DNA of 64,000 bases from Alloascoidea africana. Lineage: Eukaryota > Ascomycota > Alloascoideomycetes > Alloascoideales > Alloascoideaceae. This document shows, piece after piece, positions 11,032 to 22,901 of the stretch. The translations under genes were made by a program, and so were the position numbers. The notes under the pieces are model-generated. The model was not told the DNA's origin. It saw nothing but the letters and a program-made list of their open reading frames with translations, and did not search any database. Each line of letters opens with the position of its first letter. Position 1 is the first letter of the stretch. Where the stretch lies: the NCBI GenBank assembly GCA_030581615.1, contig JAKTTT010000055.1, forward strand, positions 62,001-126,000, given 5' to 3'.

Positions 11032-11085
11032 CCTAACGCTAACGCTAACCGTAACCGTAACTGTAATTGTAACCGTAACCGTAGC
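11032..11085. repeat. telomere-like imperfect hexamer repeat
   Basis: About nine hexamers of the series CTAACG, CTAACC, GTAACC, GTAACTG and GTAATTG are seen. On the minus strand they read as GGTTAC/GTTAGC units. This resembles a degenerate TTAGGG-type array, but it lies among other hexamer microsatellites and may simply be one of them. Confidence 0.7.
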
Positions 11086-11362
11086 CAAACCGCCTGCTCT
11101 ACTCGCACTTTCGCACTTTCTGCTTGACTCGCTGCTCGCACTCTCGCTGTTTAATCGCTTCTCAGGTCGCTTGGAGGCCGCTCGTCTGGGGCCAATCACG
11201 CGGCGCGCTATCCTTCCCGGCCTGCTATCTCTGCCAAATCTTGATCCTCTTCTCTTCTCTTCTCCTCCTTCTCTTCTCTTCCTCGACTCGTCTGCTCGAT
11301 CTCAGCATCCTCCCTGCTGCCTCCCTCCCTCCCTTCTTCCCGTCTGCCTCGTCCCCTGAACA

Positions 11363-13045
11363 ATGTCCGCCTTCTCTTCGTCTTCGTCTTCGTCTTCATC
11401 GTCCTCGTCCTCGTCCTCATCATCGTCTGCGTCCGGCTCCGTCCCCACGTCCGTGCCCGTGTCCGTTTCCCCCAGTACCCCTGGCCCTGGCCCTGCCGCT
11501 GCCTCGTCCCCAACCCCCACCACTTCTCGAACCCCGTCCTCCTGGGACCCCAAGGATGACATCTACCTCCGACACCTGAAAGAACAGCAAAAGCTCGGCT
11601 GGAAGCAAATCGCTGCTCATTTCAAAAACAGAACCCCAAATGCCTGCCAGTTCAGATGGAGAAGACTCATGTCGGGCTCTTTAAAGTCTGCTTCATCCTC
11701 ATCCTCAACTTCAACTTCAACATCAACCTCGCGATCCGACTCGACGAAAACCACAACCCCAACCCCAACCCCTGCTTCAGCACCAGCTCCACCATCTTCA
11801 TCTTCATCCTCATCCTCATCTCCCATCCCAGTCTCCAGAAGACGAGGCTCCTCGATCGCAAAGCCCCAGCACCACAGAACAAAACGCCGGGTCTCGTCCA
11901 CTCCTCCCCCCGCTGCCTCTGCTCCACAGGGCTCTAATATGTACCCTTCTTCCTTTAGTACCGCTGCAGTCAACCTCCCCGGACTGCATCACCACCATCA
12001 CCAGCTGCACCTACATCATCAACACCAACACCAGTCGTCTTTTAATTCATGGTCCCCCGTGGCCACCGCCAATGGAAATGGAAATGGAAATGGAAATGGA
12101 CGCTCCAACACCCTGCCCTCTCTCGTCATCCCCAACTTTCATGTATCAAACCCCAAAACCCCTGCAAATCAAAATGCAGACACTATAAATAATACCAATA
12201 ATATTAATACTTCCAACTGGTCAGCAGATGAAGATGATATCCTCGTGCACAGAACAGAGCGCAAGCTGAGCTTTGTAGAACTGAATATCATTCTCGCCGG
12301 AAGATCAGAAAGCGAAATTTCCGCCAGAATAAAGTACTTGGATAAACAACATTATAGAGCATCATCGTCCGAAAACAATTCCCCATCTTCTTCTCCTTCT
12401 CCTTCTCCTCTACAATCCTCAAACAGCATTGCAGTCGCACCGGCGGGACTCGAGAGATCAAACTCAATCACCTTACCGCCCATCTCGACAATCAAGGCTT
12501 CCTCGTCTCCAGCTCCACCTCCGGGTTATCTGTCACCCGCCGCGCCTTTTCTCCAGAACAATACGAGCAGCAGCACATCCACGAACGCAAACGCAAACGC
12601 GAATGCGAATGTGAATGTCCATTTCCCGTTCAGGAACCACTCGGTTTCGTCACCGTCCACGTTCTCACTCGCCTCAGACGACTCCTCTTTCTCCTCAGTA
12701 AGCGGCGCCACGGCCATGACCACAGGCTCCTTCAGCTCCATCTCATCTTCTTCGGGGCTCATTTCCCCAAGTTCTTCGGTCTCGTCGCTGGTCGACACCA
12801 CCTCGCATAACCGCCATCCCTCACCCACAACCGCTCTCCAATCAAATGGAATGGCCGCCTTGCCCTCACTTAACGAGGGCTTTTTAGATACCACCGGTAC
12901 AAAACACGGCTTGAAATTGGATCCTTCTTCTCATGGCATTAATCTTAATCTTCACAGTGGTAATGGTGGTGGTTACAGTGTTTCAGCAACATCGCGAACA
13001 GGTGCCAGTTTACCGAGCCTGGTGACACTCTTATCAGGACTGTGA
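11363..13045 (+). CDS. Dot6/Tod6-like Myb/SANT transcription regulator
   Basis: Predicted 560-aa nuclear DNA-binding protein. Residues 61-103 form a Myb/SANT domain (WDPKDDIYLRHLKEQQKLGW, then AAHFKNRTPNACQFRWRRL) that closely resembles the domain of S. cerevisiae Dot6 and Tod6. Those bind the PAC motif and repress ribosome-biogenesis genes under TOR/PKA control. A second, weaker SANT-like segment starts at Trp286 (NWSADEDDILVHRTERKLSF). The rest is low-complexity: an N-terminal poly-Ser run, His/Gln tracts near residues 209-225, a GNGNGN repeat, and several Ser/Pro-rich segments with many possible kinase sites. The ATG at 11363 follows a C/T-rich leader. The family assignment is good for the domain, less so for the exact orthologue. 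Confidence 0.75.
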   Translation: MSAFSSSSSSSSSSSSSSSSSSASGSVPTSVPVSVSPSTPGPGPAAASSPTPTTSRTPSSWDPKDDIYLRHLKEQQKLGWKQIAAHFKNRTPNACQFRWRRLMSGSLKSASSSSSTSTSTSTSRSDSTKTTTPTPTPASAPAPPSSSSSSSSSPIPVSRRRGSSIAKPQHHRTKRRVSSTPPPAASAPQGSNMYPSSFSTAAVNLPGLHHHHHQLHLHHQHQHQSSFNSWSPVATANGNGNGNGNGRSNTLPSLVIPNFHVSNPKTPANQNADTINNTNNINTSNWSADEDDILVHRTERKLSFVELNIILAGRSESEISARIKYLDKQHYRASSSENNSPSSSPSPSPLQSSNSIAVAPAGLERSNSITLPPISTIKASSSPAPPPGYLSPAAPFLQNNTSSSTSTNANANANANVNVHFPFRNHSVSSPSTFSLASDDSSFSSVSGATAMTTGSFSSISSSSGLISPSSSVSSLVDTTSHNRHPSPTTALQSNGMAALPSLNEGFLDTTGTKHGLKLDPSSHGINLNLHSGNGGGYSVSATSRTGASLPSLVTLLSGL

Positions 13046-15733
13046 AAACTCGAGAATTTGATTTGATTTTTTGAAAAGTTGGAAAAGCAGCAGTACAAAA
13101 GCCCATTTTTTATTATCTTTTTCCCTTTTGGCTGATCTTCCAACTTTTGAGATGATCTTTTTTTTCCCCCGGAGTCTTCTGTCTAATATTACAGTTTTTG
13201 ATGATGAAAAACAAGACAGTGAAAAAAACAAGCAAGTATATTTATTCCGAAAAAAGTAACAAATTGAAAAACCATACAGAACGAGAAGAAAAGAAACAAT
13301 TTCTCAAAAAGTATCTTTTGTCTTTTCAATCGTGCAAGATACATGTTTACAGACATGTTTCTGAATTCCCCCCATCCCCCGATCCCCGATCCCCGATCCC
13401 CATGGGCCTCCCCGGACAAGCATTTGATTGCTATTTATTGGTCTCCTATTTTTTTTTTTTTTTCATATCCCCCCGGTATTATATGTTGGAAAGTTTATTC
13501 TTCAATGGTTCTTGTTTTTATTGTTTTACTATCATCACCGTATCATATACACATCATCACCAATTGACCAATTTTTTTTTTTCACCCCCTACCCTTTTGT
13601 TGTTTTTTTTGGTTTGTGTATGTGTGTGTGTGTGTGTGTTAGTGATTCATCCAATTCCAAATTTCTATTGTTTATAACATTATGCTTATTATTCCTTCCC
13701 AATTCCCAATTCCCAATTTTTATTTTTTTATCCGGTTGTTTTTTTATATCCTCCTTGTTCAAATACTGCTCTAGCTGTTGTAACATGTCATCCGAATTCC
13801 CAATTTTGTTATACTTTTTAAAAAATCAGCTTTTGAGAATGTTTTCTAATTTTCCAAAATACGAAAATTCCTTTCTTTCTTTGTTTGTGTGTGTGTGAGT
13901 GTGTGTATTTGCCCAATTCTATTTTCGATGTTTTGAATATGTGTGTAGATAATCATCAACCCCAAGTTTTTGTTTTGTCTTTTTTTTTGAAATTGGTTGT
14001 AAAAGTGGATTTTTTTGAATCTTTTTTTTTTTGGTCCGTTTTTTTGAATCAATAAAACGCAAAGCAAAGCAAAGCAAAGCAAAGCAAAGCAAAGCAAAAC
14101 AAAAAAAAACAAAAAAAAAAAAGAAATTGAAATGAATTGAAATGAATTGAATTTGAAATGGATCGAATATATTGTCTTTATATATATGTGTGTGTTTTTA
14201 GTAGTATATTTTGGATCTCTATGTTTGTACTTTTTCTGTTTTTTCCTCTTGATTTGATTTGATTTCGAAAATGTTGATGGTTTTCTTCTGTTTTGCTCTT
14301 ACTCTTACTCTTACTCTTATTTTTTTATTTGTTGATTATGATTAGTAGTTGAAGAGAAATCAACAAACGCAGATCGAATTTTCAAAAAAACATCTTAAAA
14401 GGAAATGTCGATTTTATCAACATCAACAACATTATTATTATTCTCTCTTATCAAATTTTGTTTGGTTTCTTTCTTTCTTTTCACCACATTTTGATAATAT
14501 AGATTATACACCATAGAAACAACAACCCAAGGATTCAATTTCCCAATTACATGCTTTCTTTTGTTTAAGAAACCTTTCCATACGTTTTTGAAACAAAGAT
14601 AATAAAAATTGCTAATGCTTGTAGGACCTACCACCACCTGTTGCTTTTTTTCATCTCGATTGGGAAATCCTTTCCCTTTTAGGAAACTCACACAAAAAAA
14701 GAAACTTTACAACCATTACTAGGATAACAAATCCGGAAGTTTTACAATGCCCTTTTCCTACTTTTCAAATGGATGAGCAGATCATGATGATATGTTTCAG
14801 CCATTTCTTGATCTGCTCACCTTTGATCAGATACGGCTGACACACACACACACAAACCTGCACGTGCCATTCTTACCATTTCGGGTAGTAAAGTTGACTA
14901 TGTATCATCATCCCCCACATCAAACGGTTTTCTCAATTTGTGTCTCGATTCTGTCATCAATAGACCATCAACCCATCCATTCTCGATAATTGGAAACTGA
15001 TTTTGGATACATATATAATGACTTTGAATTTTCCTATTTCCGTTTTTTGATTTCTATTTACAATTAAGGAAGGACCTTGTGAAAACCACCCCCAAAAAGA
15101 GCCAAATCAAATCCGAATAGGAGTTTAACCAAATCAATCATGATTTCAATATCCACTTATTGCATCGAATTCGCAAATAAATATAGACCCATATCCCTTC
15201 CATCTTCTGAAAGATACGTTGAAATGGGTCTTGCGCAACAGACATCTATCAGATTGCCATTCCAGGGGTTTGACCCAAATGAAGACGATTGATACTACGA
15301 TTGTTTACTCAAATACAAAAATAGAAAAAGTGTGTTCCGTCTACACACAATCGTCGTCACCACTATTTAGAAGTATGATGATTCAGATTTTGGTCCAAGC
15401 AGACACATCAATGGGGAAGTGAACCCGATGCCAGAGTCCAAGACTTATCGGAGATACAGATTACTTCTACATGCATTTCGGAATTTTGAAATGATAAATC
15501 AAGGGGTAGGGGGGGCATAAAAATCATTTGATCTTCATAAACAATGAAACAAATCAAATAGGTTGGTTGGTGAACTTGGATAAAACAAAAGGAATATACT
15601 TAGAGCAAAGAAAAGATCATAAACTATTGCTTCTTCCTCCTTCTCTTCTAAATATTGTTTGTCAATTCCTTCTTGTTATAATGTAATGACAAAAGAAAAG
15701 AAAAAAATTACCTGAAAAAAAGCTTTAAATTCT
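13046..15733. other. long AT-rich intergenic region
   Basis: About 2.7 kb lie between the 3' end of the Myb/SANT gene and the 3' end of GLN1 (convergent). It holds many homopolymer T and A runs, a TG repeat (13618-13639), GATCCCC repeats (about 13378-13400), an AAAGC repeat (14061-14095) and a 10-bp inverted repeat (14775-14784 with 14819-14828). No coding frame or RNA gene could be supported. Confidence 0.5.
14061..14095. repeat. (AAAGC)7 pentanucleotide repeat
   Basis: Seven perfect tandem copies of AAAGC are followed by A-rich sequence. Confidence 0.95.
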
Positions 15734-16849
15734 TTACTCTTCCAACTCCCGCTTATAATCCGCCACGATATTGGCTTCGGGAATAGAACCGCAAACAGTC
15801 TCAACCATGATGCCAGTGACGAGATAAGGATCGATATTGGAAGCAGGCCGTCTATCCTCAAAATATCCATATCCTTCCTTGTTCACAGATCTGGGGATTC
15901 TAATTGAGGCGCCACGGTTCGCAACACCCGAGGAGAAAGAGGCCATTGAGGCCGTCTCATGTCTTCCTGTTAGACGCTGATCGTTATCTGTACCGTAAAG
16001 AGCAATATGATCACTGTGTCTCAATGACAATTTTGAAATTGCCTCTTCAATGTACTTCATACCACCGGGCTTTCTCATCTCGGCTGTGGAAACATTTGTA
16101 TGACATCCTGCACCATTCCAATCACCCTTGAGAGGCTTTGGATGGAATGAAATCTTTACACCAAAGTCTTCTGCAACACGATGCAAGAAATAACGGGAAA
16201 TCCAGAGTTGATCACCCATTTCGATTCCCTCACAGGGTCCGACTTGGAATTCCCATTGCGAAGGCATCACCTCCGCATTGATTCCCGAAATCTCAATTCC
16301 TGCATAGAGACAGGCCTTGTAATGGGCTTCGACAATGTCTCTTGCGTAGACTTTGCCTGTCCCCACACCACAGTAGTAAGGGCCTTGAGGAGCAGGGAAT
16401 CCTCCTTTTGGCCAACCATAGACGTGATCAAACTCGTCAAAAAGAGTGTACTCCTGTTCCAGACCAAACCATATGTGGGAGTCTTCATGGGCTTTAAACA
16501 ATTTAGAGGCTTCATGTCTGTGGTTAAACTTGTTTGGGGTACCATCGTTGTTCCAACATTCTGCAAGTACAACAATGTTATCACCTCCACGGAAGGGATC
16601 AGGATAAAAAGCAACGGGTTTCAAGTAAATGTCGGAATCATGGCCTGGAGCCTGGTTTGTAGAAGACCCATCAAAGTTCCATTCGGGCAGATCGTCAACG
16701 GAAGCAGGCTTTTTTTTCAACGTTCTTCCCTTGGACCTTATCGCTGCAGTGCCATCGATCCATACATACTCTGCAATCACCTTCCCGCCCTGGGGCAGAT
16801 CCAGGTATTTTTGCAAAGTGGACGTGTTTGAGACAATTGTAGATGACAT
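15734..16849 (-). CDS. GLN1: glutamine synthetase
   Basis: ATP-dependent ligation of ammonia to glutamate in the cytosol, the central step of nitrogen assimilation. The 371-aa frame from the ATG at 16849 ([13 protein letters not shown]) covers the whole eukaryotic-type GS. It has the beta-Grasp start ([10 protein letters not shown]), [13 protein letters not shown], the metal/glutamate-binding [26 protein letters not shown], the ATP-binding NGAGCHTN, and ASIRIPR followed by [10 protein letters not shown]. The frame stays open upstream to 17362, but that extension is promoter and leader: it contains the TATA box and GATA sites and resembles no GS N-terminus. No intron is needed. Length is typical of the fungal family (about 360-370 aa). 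It converges with the gene-poor region to its 3' side. Confidence 0.97.
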   Translation of the reverse strand: MSSTIVSNTSTLQKYLDLPQGGKVIAEYVWIDGTAAIRSKGRTLKKKPASVDDLPEWNFDGSSTNQAPGHDSDIYLKPVAFYPDPFRGGDNIVVLAECWNNDGTPNKFNHRHEASKLFKAHEDSHIWFGLEQEYTLFDEFDHVYGWPKGGFPAPQGPYYCGVGTGKVYARDIVEAHYKACLYAGIEISGINAEVMPSQWEFQVGPCEGIEMGDQLWISRYFLHRVAEDFGVKISFHPKPLKGDWNGAGCHTNVSTAEMRKPGGMKYIEEAISKLSLRHSDHIALYGTDNDQRLTGRHETASMASFSSGVANRGASIRIPRSVNKEGYGYFEDRRPASNIDPYLVTGIMVETVCGSIPEANIVADYKRELEE

Positions 16850-16947
16850 TTGATAATTGTATATTCTCCCTTTCTGTTCTGGAAGCAGTGAGGACAGACA
16901 CAGAAACTGGGTGGTGAAGAAGAGGTCCTGGTGGCTTCTCTCCAGCG

Positions 16948-17400
16948 TATATAAGGGCTGACAGCAGCAGAGATAAGGAATACGACAGCCAATAGGCGCG
17001 CGCCAGAATCCGCCAAGGTAAGCACGCGGTTGCCTTTTTCGGCGCCGTGCAGCTCTAATCGCCGCCATCTTATCTTTCGGGTCTTCCCGGCCCAACCGCC
17101 GCGTCCCGGGTGCGCGCTCGGGTCGTCTGCGCCCGCCCCGGGCCCCCCTTGGCCCTCGCAATTCGCTCGCAATTCGCTCGCAATTCGCTCCGCGAGCCGC
17201 CGGCCGGGCGCCAACGGTCGGCCAAAAGGTGTTTGTTTGAGATCCCGATCTCGCGGGAGTGGGATGATAATGTGCAATACTTGAGAGGAAGCGGAGTTTC
17301 TGCAGACATGGGGGTGGAGCGAGTGCGGACCAAAAGGCACAAAAGCAAAATAGCGGGCCCAAACTGATCGCCGTGTTCTTTTTCTTCTGTTATCGATAAG
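16948..17400 (-). promoter_or_regulatory. GLN1 promoter: TATA box, GATA-factor sites, 11-bp repeats
   Basis: A TATATA element at 16948-16953 lies about 100 bp upstream of the GLN1 ATG. GATAAG-type sites occur at 16972-16977, 17069-17074 (CTTATC) and 17395-17400. The last is part of the palindrome TTATCGATAA at 17390-17399. GATAAG is the binding core of fungal nitrogen-control GATA factors (Gln3/Gat1, AreA), so nitrogen-source regulation is the natural inference. Three tandem 11-bp units (CTCGCAATTCG) occupy 17155-17187 within a strongly G+C-rich block (about 16990-17240). Confidence 0.7.
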
Positions 17401-19586
17401 GTGCTGTTGGTGAAGTTTACTGTTTGTGGTTAAAAGTAACAAATATCCATTGGTCCTGCTTCTCCTCCCCCACGCTCGATAACCAATTTTGGATGGAGTA
17501 AGTTTAGTTGGAATAAAGACCATATAGGTCTTGATTTAGCGCTCGCTTGACACCATCATCCCAAATCAAAGAGAGCATTTGCGTGATGTGCTGCTTTCCA
17601 ATCCCAATTTCCCAGTAACAAATTATTTGCCGACCTTTCAGTCTCTTATCGAGGAGGAGTTTTGAAATCTCAACCTTTCCCGCCCATGCATTCATCCATT
17701 CCCTTCCAGATTTCTATCTGATAAACTGTAATACATACACATTTCTCTCGTGGTTTACACTTTTACGCTTTTTGCATGGCTTCTCTGCATTAGAAGTTGA
17801 ATGCTGATCTACTTAAAAACTAAACCTAAAACTATAGCTCAAGAACTACTATCACCGGTTGAGATAAATCCCCCGCCACCCCTTGTTGTTTTCTCTATAT
17901 GCGGGGGGTTTTCTATGCTGCTTCATTTAGTTCAGTATGCTGAATGGGGACGATGGTCAAACATTTGCAAAATGTGCCACTTTTGGTAATCTCCATTTCT
18001 TACAAACTTCAACTGAGACTTGAATTGTGCGGCTCAATCCTTCTTCAAATCTTAAAGCTCTTACGATCATTCTTCTGGAGCAAACAACCTTTTTTTAGAG
18101 TCACACATCCATCCAACTTGGGTCTTGACCTAACAATTGATCCAGGAGGACCTTTGTTAACTCAATTATGGTACCTCCACAACGACTATCTGTTTTGAAT
18201 TCGTCTTGTTATTATTCAAATACTCAATCAGTTTTTAAACCGGATGAAAAGAGATTTTGAATGTTGACTGATTGTTCAATTTGAGATTATACAAGTTTGA
18301 TCAAGCTTAGGCAAGCTTAATAGGCGATTTGCACAGTGATGGCATTTTTTTTACTCTGAATTCTTATTGATTCACCCAACATAATGGCAAGCTTACAAAA
18401 CCATTCATTCAATCCCATTTTTATTTGGGCCTTCATCCTATCATTTAAGCGCCAAGGTGTGATAACACCTTCTTTATCAGCAAAACTTTTCAATCCGGTA
18501 GATATGGGATTATCAATTCTGGACTTGCTCCAATAGCCATCTAAATCTTACACCTTCCCATTCCCCTTCCCCTGGACTCGAAAAAAAAAAAATACGGTTG
18601 TTGGATGCCTGATTATCAGCCATTTTCTTATTTTGTCTCTCAGTGAACGAGGCAAGTTCATACGGAAAATTATTACCACTTGAACACAGATGAGAATAAC
18701 GTACACCTTCCATACCATTCGAATATTGAAACCATCGATTGAAATATTTATCGGGAAACAATATTATTATGAGAAATCGTATATCTGATCGAGATATGCA
18801 AGATGTATTTCCAAGTCGTGGACGGATAATTCACAGATGAGTTGTCCTTCTGTTACTTTTCAAACTTATTGGCGGGCCTCATGTAATTGAATGTTTGTTT
18901 TTGCGCCATTGATCACACTAAGAAGACCGTTGGTCTGATCAACACAAGACAGTTCAAGAAATCAGGTCCAATTGAGTCCATTCTTATCTATTCCCTAGAA
19001 GGCGGAACAAGAGAGAAAAATTGTACCAAAACCCGACAACCAAGATTTGACCTAGCCTGATACAGATGATGCCCTGATTCTCCAACAGAAGCGTGGTGAA
19101 AGACCGAATCCTTCAAAAACAACATACAAAGCACCTAAGCATACTGAAATAACTCCGTGTAGTCACTCACTGCCTATTGTCCCCAGCGAAAACAGTTTTC
19201 AACCTGCGACTTTCCTTTTGTTCCTCCTCCCGCCAGGTCTCTCTAAACACAAAAAGCAAGTAAACCCTCGAACTTTAAACTCTTTCCCCTTCCCCCTTCT
19301 CCCCGCCTCCCCTAATCAACTTTTTTTTTTACCCTCCAAAAGAAGCAAAAATCCAAAACGTGTTCCCGCATGCACGTGATTTTTCACTAGGCGGTGAGTC
19401 ATGGGAAGAGGACAAAACAAAAAAAAAGCATCGTTTAAAAAGGGCCTTGAGCATCTCGTTTTGGGTTTTCCTTCTCATCTCTTTTTGTTCATCTCAAAAA
19501 GCCATATTTTATTTATTAGCTACCGGGGAGCTTTTTCTTCTTTTTTATATTTTGGGTAACATCCATTGGGGTTTTTGATATCTACG
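17401..19586. other. intergenic between GLN1 and ARO4
   Basis: This stretch lies between divergent GLN1 and ARO4. Only short, unsupported frames are present. The right end holds ARO4 control sites (an E-box at 19373 and a Gcn4-type box at 19395). I see nothing else in it. Confidence 0.5.
19373..19401 (+). promoter_or_regulatory. ARO4 upstream E-box (CACGTG) and Gcn4-type site (TGAGTCA)
   Basis: CACGTG at 19373-19378 (Cbf1/Pho4-type core) lies next to TGAGTCA at 19395-19401 (Gcn4/AP-1-type core). Both are roughly 300 bp from the start codon. The distance is measured on genomic DNA and includes the probable leader intron. General amino-acid control of DAHP synthase genes is well established in S. 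cerevisiae. Confidence 0.6.
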
Positions 19587-20792
<1,206 letters not shown>

Positions 20793-20867
20793 ATCAGAGA
20801 CGTAATAATGTTTTAGAAAAGGAAAGCCCCAATACAAAATTGGAGGTTAAAATTCATAGTAAATAGG

Positions 20868-20990
20868 TGACTCATGGGAGGTGTCATAATTCTAGTGCAC
20901 AAGAAAAGTAGTTTGAATTCTGTAATGTTGACCACATTTTTTTTTCTTTTTTCTTCAGCTTGTCAAGTAGAGTTGAGTCACAGTATAAAA
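20868..20990 (+). promoter_or_regulatory. HIS7 promoter: two Gcn4-type sites and TATA box
   Basis: TGACTCA at 20868-20874 and TGAGTCA at 20974-20980 are consensus Gcn4 sites. The second sits directly before TATAAAA at 20984-20990, about 100 bp from the start codon at 21088. Two sites next to a TATA box are a strong general amino-acid-control signature, and S. cerevisiae HIS7 is a classical Gcn4 target. Confidence 0.75.
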
Positions 20991-21087
20991 CGTTGAAGCT
21001 TTCTACCACCACGCATCATCATCATCATCACCGTCATTAGTACCCACAAGCATACACGCTCCCTAGCCAAAGGAAGATAAATACATC

Positions 21088-22840
21088 ATGTCCCAAACGG
21101 TCTATGTCATCGACGTTGAAAGTGGGAATCTCAGGTCTTTAGAAAATGCCATTGAGCATCTGGGTTACACCGTCAAGTACATTCGATCTGCTGATGATTC
21201 ACTTGATCAAGCAGAGGTATGAACCAAATAACAATCCCTTAACGACTATAACTATACCTCTTTAGCATGTTGACTAACATCTTCTCCTTTTTCAGAAACT
21301 GATTCTGCCCGGAGTTGGCAACTTTGGACATTTTGCCCGCCAACTAAGAGCAAGAGGCCTCGATCAACCAATTAGAGAGTACATTAGCTCAGGACGTCCA
21401 CTTATGGGGATTTGTGTTGGTCTTCAGGTCTTATTTTTAGGATCAACTGAAAGTCCAGAGGATCCTGGTCTTGGATACATTGGCAAAACTCTAGACATGT
21501 TCAATTCAACCACAAAATCAGTTCCTCATATTGGATGGAATAGTTTGTTAACCACCGATGAGCCAGACAAGAACCTGAGTTTGTATGGGATGGATCCAAC
21601 CTCAAGATATTACTTTGTTCATTCTTTTGCTGGATTACTAAATGACGAAGAAAAAATCGAAGGATGGGAATTTGCTGTCGGGAGATACGGAGATGAAAAA
21701 TTCATAGCGGCTGTTTCCAAGGACAACATCTTTGCAACTCAGTTTCATCCAGAGAAAAGCGGTGTTGCTGGTCTCAAAGTGATAAAAACATTCTTAGAAG
21801 GAAAGAAACATGTCAGTTTACCAACTTCAAGTTCAACCCCACAATCGGACGCTGAAATTGAGACTACGCCTACGGGACTAACCCGCCGTATAATTGCATG
21901 CTTGGATGTTCGTACTAATGATGCGGGAGATTTGGTCGTGACAAAGGGAGACCAATATGATGTTCGTGAAAAGTCGGATTCTGGGAATCAGGTTCGAAAC
22001 CTTGGGAAACCTGTAGAGATGGCGCAAAAGTATTACTATCAGGGTGCAGATGAGGTGACTTTTCTAAACATTACTTCGTTTCGAAACTCGCCTTTTAAAG
22101 ATGCCCCAATGTTGGAGATTTTACGTCAGACAAGTAAAACGGTTTTTGTACCTTTGACCATTGGAGGAGGTATAAGAGATATCGTTGACCCAGATGGAAC
22201 TCGGATTTCTGCAAAAGATGTTGCAGCGCTCTACTTTAGATCCGGAGCCGATAAAGTATCCATTGGTTCGGATGCTGTCTACGCCGCTGAGAAGTATTAT
22301 GCAAATGGTGGTGTCCCCGATGGAACCTCTCCGATGGAAACAATCTCCAAACCATATGGAATTCAAGCTGTTGTCGTCTCGGTTGATCCCAAACGTGTCT
22401 ACGTCTCCAGTCCCTCAGATACAAAACACAAAACGTTAGAGACAAAGTACCCTGGACCTAACGGCGAAAAATATGTTTGGTACCAGTGCACTGTGAAAGG
22501 AGGACGTGAGTCTCGCGATCTGGGTGTTTGGGAACTTGTGAAAGCCGTTGAGGCATTGGGAGCAGGAGAAATTTTGCTCAACTGTATCGATAAAGACGGT
22601 ACAAATTCAGGATTTGATCTTGAACTAATCAACCATGTCAAGCAAGCTATCCATTTACCCGTGATTGCATCCAGTGGTGCTGGAAACCCACAACATTTTG
22701 AACAAGTGTTTAGGGAAACCCCAACGGATGCTGCTCTGGGAGCCGGAATGTTTCACCGTGGTGAGTACAAGGTCAGCAATGTTAAGGAGTATTTGCGTAA
22801 ACAGGGACTATTGGTTAGGATCGATGACGAGGAGCTCTAA
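21088..22840 (+). CDS. HIS7: imidazole glycerol phosphate synthase, bifunctional glutaminase/cyclase
   Basis: Converts PRFAR plus glutamine to imidazole glycerol phosphate and AICAR in histidine synthesis; the AICAR also feeds purine synthesis. The gene has two exons, 21088-21216 and 21296-22840. The intron (GTATGA donor, TGACTAAC branch, TTCAG acceptor) falls between QAE and KLILPGVG. The spliced protein is 557 aa, close to the 552 aa of S. cerevisiae His7. The N-terminal glutamine amidotransferase has the nucleophile Cys83 in MGICVGLQ and the His194/Glu196 pair in QFHPEKSG. The C-terminal cyclase barrel has the catalytic aspartates Asp247 (IIACLDVR) and Asp475 (NCIDKDGT). The 3' end converges on BNA7 with only 61 bp between stops. 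Confidence 0.97.
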
Positions 22841-22901
22841 ATAGATGAACCAATTCGCATACATTAGTATCTATACATAGACAATAAATCGTTGTTGTTA
22901 T

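Larger units (their letters stand above)
7809..11362. other. long gene-poor region rich in microsatellites
   Basis: About 3.5 kb with no supportable gene. The first half (to about 9300) is AT-rich. The second half (about 9400-11300) is distinctly G+C-rich and packed with different short tandem repeats: CAAGACC-type near 8700, ATGGCA at 9751-9780, TGACAG at 9783-9810, ATTTCA-type near 10130-10175, CTGGAGA at 10586-10615, CATCAG near 10710-10730, and a CTAACG/GTAACC run near 11032-11085. Open frames here arise from the repeats. It probably serves as a very long promoter or leader of the Myb/SANT gene at 11363. Confidence 0.6.

Noticed and set aside
14061-14095. AAAGC tandem repeat considered as a CRISPR-like or structured array
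   Set aside because: Simple pentanucleotide microsatellite in a eukaryote, with no spacers.
14775-14828. 10-bp inverted repeat GAGCAGATCA / TGATCTGCTC
   Set aside because: Arms are short and the loop is 34 bp; expected by chance in 64 kb of DNA and not tied to a gene end.
16850-17362. 170-codon N-terminal extension of the glutamine synthetase frame
   Set aside because: Contains the TATA box and GATA sites and resembles no GS; the family-like start is the ATG at 16849.
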